A stretch of DNA of 64,000 nt. Source: Dongshaea marina. Lineage in GTDB: Bacteria > Pseudomonadota > Gammaproteobacteria > Enterobacterales > Aeromonadaceae. The stretch spans positions 2,369,658 through 2,433,657 of the forward strand of contig NZ_CP028897.1 of assembly GCF_003072645.1 (NCBI RefSeq), written 5' to 3'. The notes beneath the pieces were generated by a model that saw nothing but the letters and a program-made list of their open reading frames with translations, had not been told where the DNA came from and did no database searches. Made by a program: the position numbers and the translations under genes. Below, one piece after another: positions 8,510 to 16,527 of the stretch. Position 1 is the first letter of the stretch, and each line of letters opens with the position of its first letter.

Positions 8510-8992
8510 GTGAATATTCGGCGACAGGCTGGGATGACCAGCCTTGAGTTTGGGCTTGCGGGCTGGAGCTTCCTGCTGACGGTACTTTTTCTCATTGGCT
8601 TTAGCTATATGGCTTATGTTGCCAGTGTGGTTAATTATGTAGCGACAGCTGCCGCGAGAGACTCAAAAGATTACCCAAATGTCCTGATGAAACCTGATTA
8701 TTATAAGAATCGCTTTGATGATATGAAGAGCAAGTATGGCCTGGCGATGCATCTTGTTGATACAACACATAATAAGGAGCATCCGGAGAATGATGCGCTA
8801 CAGGTGGATGTTAAGCTTTTTACTAGCCCTAAAGATGTAAATAATTATATTGAAGGGGAGGGACATTATGTAGCGCCATTAATTTACAATGCTCGACTTG
8901 CTCTTTTTACAGTTAGCTATCGAATATCACCAATAGTATTATCAAATTATGCTATTACTATTCACCGAAGTGTATTGACCTATTTGGAGTAA
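8510..8992 (+). CDS. tadE: TadE-like minor pseudopilin
   Basis: 160 residues from GTG 8510, preceded by the strong ribosome site GGAGGTAGG, which also overlaps the tadZ end. The N-terminus has a short basic leader then GMTSLEFGLAGWSFLLTVLF: a TadE-type prepilin signal (G followed by xxxxEF) and a single hydrophobic helix. The remainder is predicted periplasmic. Such pseudopilins are processed by TadV and are thought to prime pilus assembly. Its placement between tadZ and tadA, not after tadC/tadD, differs from the classical Aggregatibacter order. Confidence 0.8.
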   Translation: MNIRRQAGMTSLEFGLAGWSFLLTVLFLIGFSYMAYVASVVNYVATAAARDSKDYPNVLMKPDYYKNRFDDMKSKYGLAMHLVDTTHNKEHPENDALQVDVKLFTSPKDVNNYIEGEGHYVAPLIYNARLALFTVSYRISPIVLSNYAITIHRSVLTYLE

Positions 8993-8999
8993 CATAAGT

Positions 9000-9614
9000 A
9001 TGTCAAGGCCAACCCGGTTGTTGAAAATATTTTTCAATTCAAATAGAGGCAGCTTTACGATTGAGCTTGCTTTGGTGTTTCCAGTATTGATCTTGATGCT
9101 ATTTTTTTGCGTTGATCTTTTCAGCCGTGTAAGTACTGTAGGTGATCTACAAAAACATTCCTATGCCATCGCAAATATCTTGGCAAACCATGAGTATGTA
9201 TATAAAGATTCAGGCAGTAAGCCTGCCAATTTTACTCATATGGATGCACAAAACCTTTATTTGAACGCTTTGAACATGCTACGTAAAGATGGCCATCAAG
9301 TTGCAATAAAGTACGGAGCAAAGAGGGAAGTGGGTGGTGGTAAATTATCGATGACTATTCGGATCGTTCAGCCAAATTCACCTCCAACAATTATTAATTT
9401 TGATCCGGGTCCAGCAGGGAGCACTGATAGGATTTATGACTACCATAAGTGGCAAGATTTGAGCAAGATGACCGGGTGCCCGCAGGGTGATATGAGCAAA
9501 TCTTATAAGTATCAGGAAACAGTACTCTCCAAAGAGGTGAGCCTCTATCAGGTTGACCTTTGCTATACCGGGGGGAAGATTTTTTTGATCGATTTCTTAG
9601 TAAATCAGGGGTAA
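9000..9614 (+). CDS. tadF: TadF-like minor pseudopilin
   Basis: 204 residues. Leader ending NSNRG then SFTIELALVFPVLILMLFFCVDLF, again a prepilin-like cleavage site with glutamate at +5 and one transmembrane helix. The C-terminal domain contains two cysteines (MTGCPQGD and VDLCYTGGK) that could form a disulphide. Eight bases separate it from tadE. Its role is expected to parallel TadE in pilus initiation. Confidence 0.75.
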   Translation: MSRPTRLLKIFFNSNRGSFTIELALVFPVLILMLFFCVDLFSRVSTVGDLQKHSYAIANILANHEYVYKDSGSKPANFTHMDAQNLYLNALNMLRKDGHQVAIKYGAKREVGGGKLSMTIRIVQPNSPPTIINFDPGPAGSTDRIYDYHKWQDLSKMTGCPQGDMSKSYKYQETVLSKEVSLYQVDLCYTGGKIFLIDFLVNQG

Positions 9615-9714
9615 TGGAGCTACATGCTCAATCTCTGGCTCTTGGTGAGCCAATATCTCTGAGTGGCCTTTAGGTAAGCTTCGGTTGTGCTGAGAGAAAG
9701 GGTTATTTACAGCC

Positions 9715-9765
9715 CTCAATTCAGGCATATGCCCGAGTGTGCCTGATTTGTATTGTTCATATACT
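9715..9765 (+). promoter_or_regulatory. Shared Tad promoter-like element upstream of tadA
   Basis: CTCAATTCAGGCATATGCCCGAG, 20 bases, then CATATACT; the spacing is identical to the copy at 5260-5310. Here the core GGCATATGCC is a perfect 10-bp palindrome, consistent with a dimeric regulator. It lies in the 290-base gap between tadF and tadA and ends 140 bases before the tadA start. Confidence 0.6.
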
Positions 9766-9905
9766 AGCCACTCTGAAATATTGCCAATTACACTTTAGCG
9801 ATCGGGTTACCAAGCATAGTGGCCCGGGATGATCCCATTGAAGAGCATCACTTTCAGTGGGCTGTCGTCAACTCGGGTTGGCATTGGCTGGTAACAGGAA
9901 TTTTT

Positions 9906-11198
9906 ATGATCGGTTCAAAAGAAAATTACAAGCTTATTCGTCAGGAACTCTTCTCCATGCTGGATGCAGAGGCGATTTTGCGCAGTAATCGTGAAGATAT
10001 CATTCAGGATGTGAGCCGGGCGGTGAGCCAGGTGATCAGCCGTTACAATATTCCGACCTCACAGCGGATTCATCACGCCTATACCGAGGCGATGGTCGAT
10101 GAGCTTATTGGTTTGGGGCCTTTACAGAAGCTGGTGGATGATGAATCGATCTCCGACATCATGGTTAATGGAATCGATCAAATCTACATTGAGCGCAATG
10201 GGATCCTCGAGCCTTGCCATGAGGTGACCTTTATTGATGAAGATCAGTTGCTTCATATTGCCAAGCGTATCGCCTCAAGCGTTGGTCGCCGGGTCGATGA
10301 ATCAAGCCCCATGTGTGATGCGCGCCTTGCTGATGGTAGCCGGGTCAATATCATCATTCCACCATTGGCAATCGATGGCACCAGTATGTCGATTCGAAAG
10401 TTTAAAAAGAGCCATCTTACTCTGGATATGATGATGGAGCGGGGCGCCCTGAACAGGGAGATGGTGCAGATGCTTAAAATCGCTGCCCGCTGTCGACTTA
10501 ATATTCTGGTTTCAGGTGGAACTGGCGCAGGTAAAACTACACTGCTTAATGCATTGTCACAGCATATCACCACTACTGAGCGAGTGATCACCATTGAGGA
10601 CTCAGCGGAACTTAAGCTGGTGCAACCCCATGTAGTGCGTCTTGAGACTCGGGTTGCCAGTATCGAAAATACCGGTAAGGTGACGGCGCGCGATCTGGTG
10701 ATCAACGCTCTGCGTATGCGCCCCGATCGGATCATCATTGGTGAGTGTCGTGGTGCAGAAGCCTTTGAGATGTTACAGGCAATGAACACAGGCCACGATG
10801 GCTCCATGTCGACTCTGCATGCCAATACCCCACGTGATGCTTTTTCGCGTGTCTCTAGCATGGTGATGATGTCTCAGGATGTCAATTTCCCACAGCAGGC
10901 GATCAACAAGCAGATCACTGATTCGGTGGATATGATTGTGCAGGTCTCCCGTCTTCCTGATGGCAGCCGTCGCATCACCTCTATTTCAGAGGTGATGGGA
11001 ATGGAGGGGGATGTCCCTGTGATTGAGAATATTGTGGAGTTTGTACCTGATCAGATTCAGGCCGATCCCGATCGCATCCAGGGGCGTTTCCAGTTTAATG
11101 GTTTGTTGCAACGCTCGGTACTGCGTCGCAAGGCGAGTTATTTTGGTGTAGCTGAAGAGCTTGAACAGCTTAACCGGACGCAACGGATCAATATCTGA
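9906..11198 (+). CDS. tadA: TadA/CpaF pilus assembly and retraction ATPase
   Basis: 430 residues from ATG 9906 (AGGAA upstream); an upstream GTG at 9819 gives an unrelated extension and is rejected. N-terminal helical domain, then the secretion ATPase core: PMCDARLADGSRVNIIIPP, Walker A SGGTGAGKTTLLNAL, the acidic box ITIEDSAELKL, Walker B region DRIIIGECRGAEAFEML, and the His box TGHDGSMSTLHANTP. It is a cytoplasmic hexameric ATPase driving both extension and retraction of the Flp pilus in the Tad system. tadB and tadC follow. Confidence 0.95.
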   Translation: MIGSKENYKLIRQELFSMLDAEAILRSNREDIIQDVSRAVSQVISRYNIPTSQRIHHAYTEAMVDELIGLGPLQKLVDDESISDIMVNGIDQIYIERNGILEPCHEVTFIDEDQLLHIAKRIASSVGRRVDESSPMCDARLADGSRVNIIIPPLAIDGTSMSIRKFKKSHLTLDMMMERGALNREMVQMLKIAARCRLNILVSGGTGAGKTTLLNALSQHITTTERVITIEDSAELKLVQPHVVRLETRVASIENTGKVTARDLVINALRMRPDRIIIGECRGAEAFEMLQAMNTGHDGSMSTLHANTPRDAFSRVSSMVMMSQDVNFPQQAINKQITDSVDMIVQVSRLPDGSRRITSISEVMGMEGDVPVIENIVEFVPDQIQADPDRIQGRFQFNGLLQRSVLRRKASYFGVAEELEQLNRTQRINI

Positions 11199-11275
11199 TC
11201 GATCCGGAAATAATTAATAATCTTCCGCAGTAGCTGGATTTAAGCTCATCGGTAACACTGTTAGGTTTAATTGTT

Positions 11276-12196
11276 ATGCAGATATTATCTTTTGGATTAA
11301 TCATTATAGGCCTTGGCCTGCTAGCCTTGCATACCTGGTTGCGCCGTCGGGATTTGGGTCAGCTGATGCAATCAGATATGAGCAGTGATGTTGAAGAGGT
11401 ACATGAAAGCAGCTTTAACCTCAAGGCCCTATCTAAGCAGTCTTTTTTACAACGAACCTGGACAAGTTGGGGGCGGGGAGCTACAACTTTGCTTGGGCCG
11501 TTGGGGCCTGTATATCTGGTTGTTGGTTCTTTAGTGGTGACAGGCGTAGTTGCTACTGGGACCTTTTGGTGGATAAAGCTCAACTTGCTTGCTTATTCAC
11601 CATTGATCTTCATTGTATTACTGCTAGCTTCTTTAGCATTTTGTAATAAGAAACGGCAGAGCCTTTTTGAGCAGCATTTTCCAAACGTATTAAACATTAC
11701 CAGTAGTGCAATGCAGTCCGGTGAATCTCTGTCTCGTGCTTTGGAGCATGTTGTCGACTCCCTGCATAATTTTGTGGGCCGAGAGTTTGAGCTGGTTAGC
11801 TCACGCCTCAAAGTAGGTGAGGATCCCCAAGTGGTTTTTTCCCGCTCTTATGAGCGTAATCCCTATCCTAGCTATCGCTTTTTTATGGTTGCAATCATGA
11901 TGGGGATCAATAAGGGAGCGCGCCTCAGTGAAGTTATGCAACAGCTGAGTAAGGTGATCTACAACAAGCAGAAACTTGAAGCCAAAAAACGCGCTTTGAC
12001 TTCTGAGGCTCGGATCTCTGCAAAAATCCTTTTTGCATTGCCATTTATTTTTATGGGGGTCATGGCATATATGGCACCCGGAAATTTTAAGTTTGTGCTA
12101 CATAGCTCTCATGCCAGCTGGTTACGCTGGTACATTATTGGTAGTGAAGCTACAGGTATGTTAGTAATCCAGTGGCTGATGCGGAGAGTGAAATAG
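11276..12196 (+). CDS. tadB: TadB inner-membrane platform protein
   Basis: 306 residues, type II secretion F-domain family. N-terminal membrane segment (about 3-20), then two more near 85-125, a cytoplasmic F-domain (about 140-250) with AMQSGESLSRALEHVVDSL and the KSNRG-like stretch GINKGARLSEVMQQLS, and C-terminal membrane segments. With TadC it forms the platform on which TadA acts. One base separates its stop from the tadC start. Confidence 0.9.
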   Translation: MQILSFGLIIIGLGLLALHTWLRRRDLGQLMQSDMSSDVEEVHESSFNLKALSKQSFLQRTWTSWGRGATTLLGPLGPVYLVVGSLVVTGVVATGTFWWIKLNLLAYSPLIFIVLLLASLAFCNKKRQSLFEQHFPNVLNITSSAMQSGESLSRALEHVVDSLHNFVGREFELVSSRLKVGEDPQVVFSRSYERNPYPSYRFFMVAIMMGINKGARLSEVMQQLSKVIYNKQKLEAKKRALTSEARISAKILFALPFIFMGVMAYMAPGNFKFVLHSSHASWLRWYIIGSEATGMLVIQWLMRRVK

Positions 12197-12197
12197 A

Positions 12198-13079
12198 ATG
12201 AAGCTATACTACCTTTTAATAATTTTTGCTGGTATCGCCATTTTTCTTGTCAAAGTCATTCATAAACTTCGCTTGAAGAGACGCTATCGGGCTATTTTTA
12301 AGGATGTTGAATCCGTAAAAGAGCGTAAAAAGAGCTCACTTGAGATTAAAATCTCTGAACTGAATGATAAATGGATTTCCTGGCGAAAAGAGCAGAAGAG
12401 TGTTGTCAGTGATAAGTTGATCGCCGCGGGATTTTATAACCCCATCGTACATGAGCTCTATGAACCGGTCCGACTAGGTTGTGCCATTATTATTCCTGCA
12501 CTATTCTATTTTGTTTTTCAGATACAGATGCCAGCTATTCTTTTGATACTGGCGATTTTATTTATTCCGCGGATTTGGATAGAGCTGCGGGGTAAATCGG
12601 TGACAGAGGACATATCTCTAAGTATTCCAACATTGATGGAGCTAATGGCTGTTAGTGCTCAGGTGGGTATTACCATTGAGAATACTCTTGGTTATTTGAG
12701 CGCTGAAATGAGCCAGATAAACAAACATCTAGGCTATATGCTCTCCCGTCTGGAGAATCGAGTGAAATTGATCGGTCTTGAACCTGCCTTAGATGAGATG
12801 AATGGTCACTATAAACACCCGGATATCTTACGTTTTGTGAGTACATTGAAGCAAAGTTCGCAGTTTGGTGCCTCTATTTATAAACCTCTATTGCAGCAAG
12901 CCACTGAACTACGTGAGCTACAGTTAACCAGGACCGAAGAGAAAGCGGGTAAACTTTCAGCTAAGATGAGTGTGCCTCTAATCTTATTTATTATGTTACC
13001 TGTTTTGGTGTTGATTGTTGCCCCACCATTTATTCAATTAATGGCATCCGGTGGGTTATCTGGTTTTATTGGATCATAG
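12198..13079 (+). CDS. tadC: TadC inner-membrane platform protein
   Basis: 293 residues, second F-domain protein of the platform. One N-terminal membrane segment, two in the middle (about 90-125), F-domain with SIPTLMELMAVSAQVGITIENTLGYL and LKQSSQFGASIYKPLLQQATELRE, and the family ending AGKLSAKMSVPLILFIMLPVLVLIVAPPFIQL. Partner of TadB. The stop is 28 bases before tadG. Confidence 0.92.
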   Translation: MKLYYLLIIFAGIAIFLVKVIHKLRLKRRYRAIFKDVESVKERKKSSLEIKISELNDKWISWRKEQKSVVSDKLIAAGFYNPIVHELYEPVRLGCAIIIPALFYFVFQIQMPAILLILAILFIPRIWIELRGKSVTEDISLSIPTLMELMAVSAQVGITIENTLGYLSAEMSQINKHLGYMLSRLENRVKLIGLEPALDEMNGHYKHPDILRFVSTLKQSSQFGASIYKPLLQQATELRELQLTRTEEKAGKLSAKMSVPLILFIMLPVLVLIVAPPFIQLMASGGLSGFIGS

Positions 13080-13107
13080 ATAAGATATTTTTTAATGAGG
13101 TATATTC

Positions 13108-14442
13108 ATGCTTTTTGTTCGCTCTGAAAAGGGGGTGGCAGCCATAATGTTTGCTATTATGGCACCAGTACTTTTTGGGTTCTTGTTCCTTGCAATTGAG
13201 GGGACTCGTTATGTGCAGGATAAAACACGACTAGCGGATGCAAGTGAACAAGCGGCTGTTGCAGCATCAGTTTTAGATATGCCTCCGGTTGGACAGGATC
13301 AAGATTACAAAAAAATTGCTGTAAATGTGATTAATTCATTTATTCCAGAGCTACAGTTAAACTCTAAATCCAAATCAATTTCTGTGATAAGAAAAGGGTG
13401 GCGTTGTCGTGGCTATCAATGTACTAAAGTCGATGAAAGTGATGAGCTTCATGTGGACCATCGAACTTATCAGGTCAACTCCCAGCTTACATTCACTAGT
13501 TGGCTTCAGGGAGGAAATATCATTCCTGGATTTGAAAAGAACATCGTTATTGGTAATCAGGGACTATCAATTTCTCAAGTTGGGAGAGGAGCTCCAACGG
13601 ACTTAATGCTTGCCATCGATGGATCGGGTAGCATGAAAGGATTTGGAGATCAGATGAAAGAGTCTATTCAAAAGTTAATAACTACCTTCAGAGCAGAACC
13701 AGATATATATTCAGGTATTAGTCTTGGGACTACCACATTTAACTCTATTGCATACAGGTTTAAAAATGGTAAAGGGAAACCTTTACAGTATTTTGATATT
13801 GCGCATGATTATAATAATTACCATTGGTGGGACGATTGGAGGCTTTATAGAACAGCATTAATTGATAACTTATTTACCTATCCTTGGAAAGATAATGCAA
13901 GGCAAGTTTCGTGGCATAAAGGATATCAATCAATACCACTGGTTGGCTATGATCCAAAAAGTGCGTATCAAAAGGTATGGGATCAAGTCGACGAATATAA
14001 TGATTTAGATGGTTCAACAACTGTTGCTAATGGTGTCATTAGTGCTGCTCAAGAGTTAGATAAAGCAGCGAAAACATATGCTAAAGATAAAGGTCATCAT
14101 CAAATAATTGCTTTAATAAGTGATACATATGATAATACTAATGGTTGGGCAATGAGTAGTCTCCAAGATCCATCTTGTAAGACAGATAGGAGTAATTTAG
14201 ATAATTGTATGTGTAATAAAATCAGAGATACTCTTATCAAAGATGGTTCTAAGAGCTCTGTAATATATTTGTTTTATTACGGCAAGAGTATGAGTAAAAT
14301 ACAGGCTAGAAATTGTTATGATAAGGTTTTTCATGTTCAAGGCGATCTTTCAGATCTAGCAAAAGAGATCGCAGGCTCTGTCCGAAGCACTACTTTAGGT
14401 GATATTCATTTCCGCTATGATAAGCAGTTTGTAAATCAATAA
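13108..14442 (+). CDS. tadG: TadG-like von Willebrand factor A protein
   Basis: 444 residues. The N-terminus EKGVAAIMFAIMAPVLFGFLFLAIEGTRY is the TadG/TadE-like membrane helix ahead of a large periplasmic domain. From about 165 the domain is VWA type, with the metal-ion site LAIDGSGSMKGFG (DxSxS), later D-G-S-T-T, and LISDTYDNTNG. The second half is clearly richer in A/T and in Asn/Lys/Tyr codons than the neighbouring Tad genes. Known for the family: surface or periplasmic adhesion or scaffold role at the pilus base. A strong terminator follows. Confidence 0.85.
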   Translation: MLFVRSEKGVAAIMFAIMAPVLFGFLFLAIEGTRYVQDKTRLADASEQAAVAASVLDMPPVGQDQDYKKIAVNVINSFIPELQLNSKSKSISVIRKGWRCRGYQCTKVDESDELHVDHRTYQVNSQLTFTSWLQGGNIIPGFEKNIVIGNQGLSISQVGRGAPTDLMLAIDGSGSMKGFGDQMKESIQKLITTFRAEPDIYSGISLGTTTFNSIAYRFKNGKGKPLQYFDIAHDYNNYHWWDDWRLYRTALIDNLFTYPWKDNARQVSWHKGYQSIPLVGYDPKSAYQKVWDQVDEYNDLDGSTTVANGVISAAQELDKAAKTYAKDKGHHQIIALISDTYDNTNGWAMSSLQDPSCKTDRSNLDNCMCNKIRDTLIKDGSKSSVIYLFYYGKSMSKIQARNCYDKVFHVQGDLSDLAKEIAGSVRSTTLGDIHFRYDKQFVNQ

Positions 14443-14463
14443 TATTGACTCTGAAATAATAAC

Positions 14464-14510
14464 CCAAGTAAGCCATTATTTAGATGGTTTACTTGGAGTT
14501 CTTTTTGTTT
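14464..14510 (+). terminator. Rho-independent terminator after tadG
   Basis: A 13-bp stem (CCAAGTAAGCCAT / ATGGTTTACTTGG, one G-T pair) with a seven-base loop, followed by AGTTCTTTTTGTTT. It separates tadD from the rest of the operon. The 240 bases after it carry a TATAAT at 14693-14698 that may serve tadD, but the only TTGACA (14663) is 24 bases away, too far for a standard promoter. Confidence 0.85.
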
Positions 14511-14751
14511 ATTTAATCTCTGCGGCGTAGTGATTTTGGGTTTTAACTAACCAAATATCGTGTTTTGCAAGGCGAAGGTTAGTGTAAGTGCGAAGGGGGG
14601 CCGGAGATCATTTATGGTCACAGAGGTGCTGACTTTTTCGGCAGTCAGGTGTTGCTTTTAGGTTGACAGGCTGCAGCCTGAGATGAGTCCGATATAATTG
14701 AGGGTAGGGCCAGCCGTGAGGATGGCATCAACACATTGAAAAGGATTTGCT

Positions 14752-15507
14752 ATGAAACGCTGGATAGCTTTGTTTGTACTTTCGGGCTTACTAACAGGTT
14801 GCGTCTTACCTCCCCAAGGTGGGCAAGGGAGTGGGTCCGGAGCTAAGCAGCCGCAGGCTAGTGATCTTGCTCAGCAAGAGCAGATCCTGGTGAAATCCAA
14901 AAACTATCCCGGTCTGATCGCCTTTTATGGGCAGCAACTCAAGAGCCAGGATACTTCGTTGACCCGGATCAAGCTTGCTAAAGCCTACATGGCAATAGAT
15001 GATCCAGATTCGGCGATGTTTTATCTCAAGCCTCTGCTGGCAGATAGTAAATCCCCCCTCTATCCGGAAGTTCTGCTGCGCCAGGGGGAGGCACTCTTAG
15101 CAAAGCGCGAATATCGCGCGGCAATTACTGAGCTTAAAAAAGCAGCGCAATATAAAGAGCAGGCCCCTGAAGCCTATAACCTGTTGGGCCTTGCCGAGGC
15201 TGGCCGTAAACACTATAAAACGGCTCGCTCAATGTTTGAACAGGCCAGGCTTCGCCATTACAACGACTTTAAGGTGATTAATAACCTGGCGTTTCTCGAT
15301 ATAGCCGAAGGAAAGTACCAGGCTGCGATTAATAAGCTGCAGCCGCTGTTCAACAGTGGGATGACCAACCAAACAGTAATCGCTAATCTGGTGATTGCTC
15401 TGATCAAGGTGGGTCGGGATGATGATGCCAAGGCCGTGTTGGGTAAAAACTATTCATCTTTGCAATTTGATGCGATGAAACGCGCCCTGGGGTCAACAAA
15501 ACATTGA
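14752..15507 (+). CDS. tadD: TadD TPR lipoprotein
   Basis: 251 residues. Lipoprotein signal with lipobox LTGC at about residues 14-17, then a Gly/Ser/Gln-rich linker. The rest is tetratricopeptide repeats (about 45-240), for example the helix pairs around AYMAIDDPDSAMFYLKPLL, AITELKKAAQ and EAYNLLGLAEAGRKHYKTARSMFEQARL. TadD is thought to assist secretin assembly in the outer membrane, as PilF/PilW do in type IVa systems. It is separated from tadG by a terminator and so is probably transcribed independently. Confidence 0.88.
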   Translation: MKRWIALFVLSGLLTGCVLPPQGGQGSGSGAKQPQASDLAQQEQILVKSKNYPGLIAFYGQQLKSQDTSLTRIKLAKAYMAIDDPDSAMFYLKPLLADSKSPLYPEVLLRQGEALLAKREYRAAITELKKAAQYKEQAPEAYNLLGLAEAGRKHYKTARSMFEQARLRHYNDFKVINNLAFLDIAEGKYQAAINKLQPLFNSGMTNQTVIANLVIALIKVGRDDDAKAVLGKNYSSLQFDAMKRALGSTKH

Positions 15508-15576
15508 TTTTGAACCCATAGTGTTAGACTGCGCGTCGACTAATGGAAGAGTTCGGGATATATTTATGTCATACAT

Positions 15577-16230
15577 ATGACACAGAGCAGTAGTGATATC
15601 TTGAAAATTCTTATTGTAGATGATCACACCTTGATCGCGGATGGGATCAGAAATTTTATTGAGACCTACAGCGGTGAGTCTGACTGGAGTGTAGTCGGCC
15701 ATATTGATAATGGATTGGAAGTATATGGGGCATGTCAGGAGATGTCCCCCGATCTGTTATTAACGGATCTTGGGTTGCCGGGGATGGATGGGATCGATGT
15801 GATCCGGCGGGTGAGCAAGCGCTGGCCTGAGCTGCCGATCCTCTGCATCTCGGCCCACTCTGAGATGAATAAACTTCAGGGGGCATTGAAAGCAGGGGCA
15901 AAGGGCTACATCCTGAAAAAAAGCTCCCAGCAGACTCTGCTCAATGCGATCCGTGAGGTGAGCGAAGGACGGGTATTTGTCGATCCTGAATTTGGGGTCG
16001 ATCCAACTGAGTTGATGAATACCGAGGATCTGGAGGAGAGCTTTGGGCTAACTCCCAGAGAGAAGCAGATCTTAAAGCTTATCAGTGAGGGCAAACGAAA
16101 TAATGATATTGCCGACACACTGAACATAGGAGTGAAGACAGTCCGCACCCACCGACTCAACTTGATGCGAAAGCTTGGGGCTCATAATGCGACAGAACTC
16201 GTCCATTGGGCGTTGCGACTGGGCCTTTAA
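15577..16230 (+). CDS. NarL/FixJ-type response regulator
   Basis: 217 residues. Receiver domain (about 7-125) with acidic pocket VDDH, phospho-acceptor Asp in LLLTDLGLPGMDG, conserved S/T in CISAHS and Lys in YILKKSS. C-terminal LuxR-type helix-turn-helix (about 150-215): LTPREKQILKLISEGKRNNDIADTL then IGVKTVRTHRLNLMRKLGAHN. Start ATG 15577; an upstream ATG at 15565 hits a stop after four codons. It sits between tadD and a hybrid kinase, so it is a candidate output regulator for either. A paralogue lies at 37035. Confidence 0.9.
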   Translation: MTQSSSDILKILIVDDHTLIADGIRNFIETYSGESDWSVVGHIDNGLEVYGACQEMSPDLLLTDLGLPGMDGIDVIRRVSKRWPELPILCISAHSEMNKLQGALKAGAKGYILKKSSQQTLLNAIREVSEGRVFVDPEFGVDPTELMNTEDLEESFGLTPREKQILKLISEGKRNNDIADTLNIGVKTVRTHRLNLMRKLGAHNATELVHWALRLGL

Positions 16231-16245
16231 GTTTTTTATTGTTGT

Positions 16246-16273
16246 AAAATGCAGGGCTTTGCCCTGCATTTTT
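16246..16273 (+). terminator. Rho-independent terminator after the response regulator
   Basis: AAAATGCAGGGC, loop TTT, GCCCTGCATTTTT: a perfect stem with A tract and T tract, so it may work in both directions. The following 250 bases up to the kinase gene show no gene. Confidence 0.9.
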
Positions 16274-16527
16274 GTGTCCGGCTTATGTGAGAGGCTGATT
16301 TAAACCTCAGGGTAGCAATGGAAGAATAACTCAACTGAATCCTATCTTTTCGATTCAATGATCTCAGGGCTATTTCTAAAAATATCAAACTTAGCAAGCG
16401 ATTAACTCAGGTTGTGTTATTTTTTATGGATATCCGGATTGGATTCAAATGATGACAATTTCTATATTTCTGTCTGAAAATCTGCTGGATATTTAATATT
16501 TTGAGTTCGGAAGGATTTTAATAGGGA

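Noticed and set aside
14663..14698. TTGACA and TATAAT upstream of tadD as a sigma-70 promoter
   Set aside because: The spacer is 24 bases, well outside the functional range; only the -10-like box may be real.
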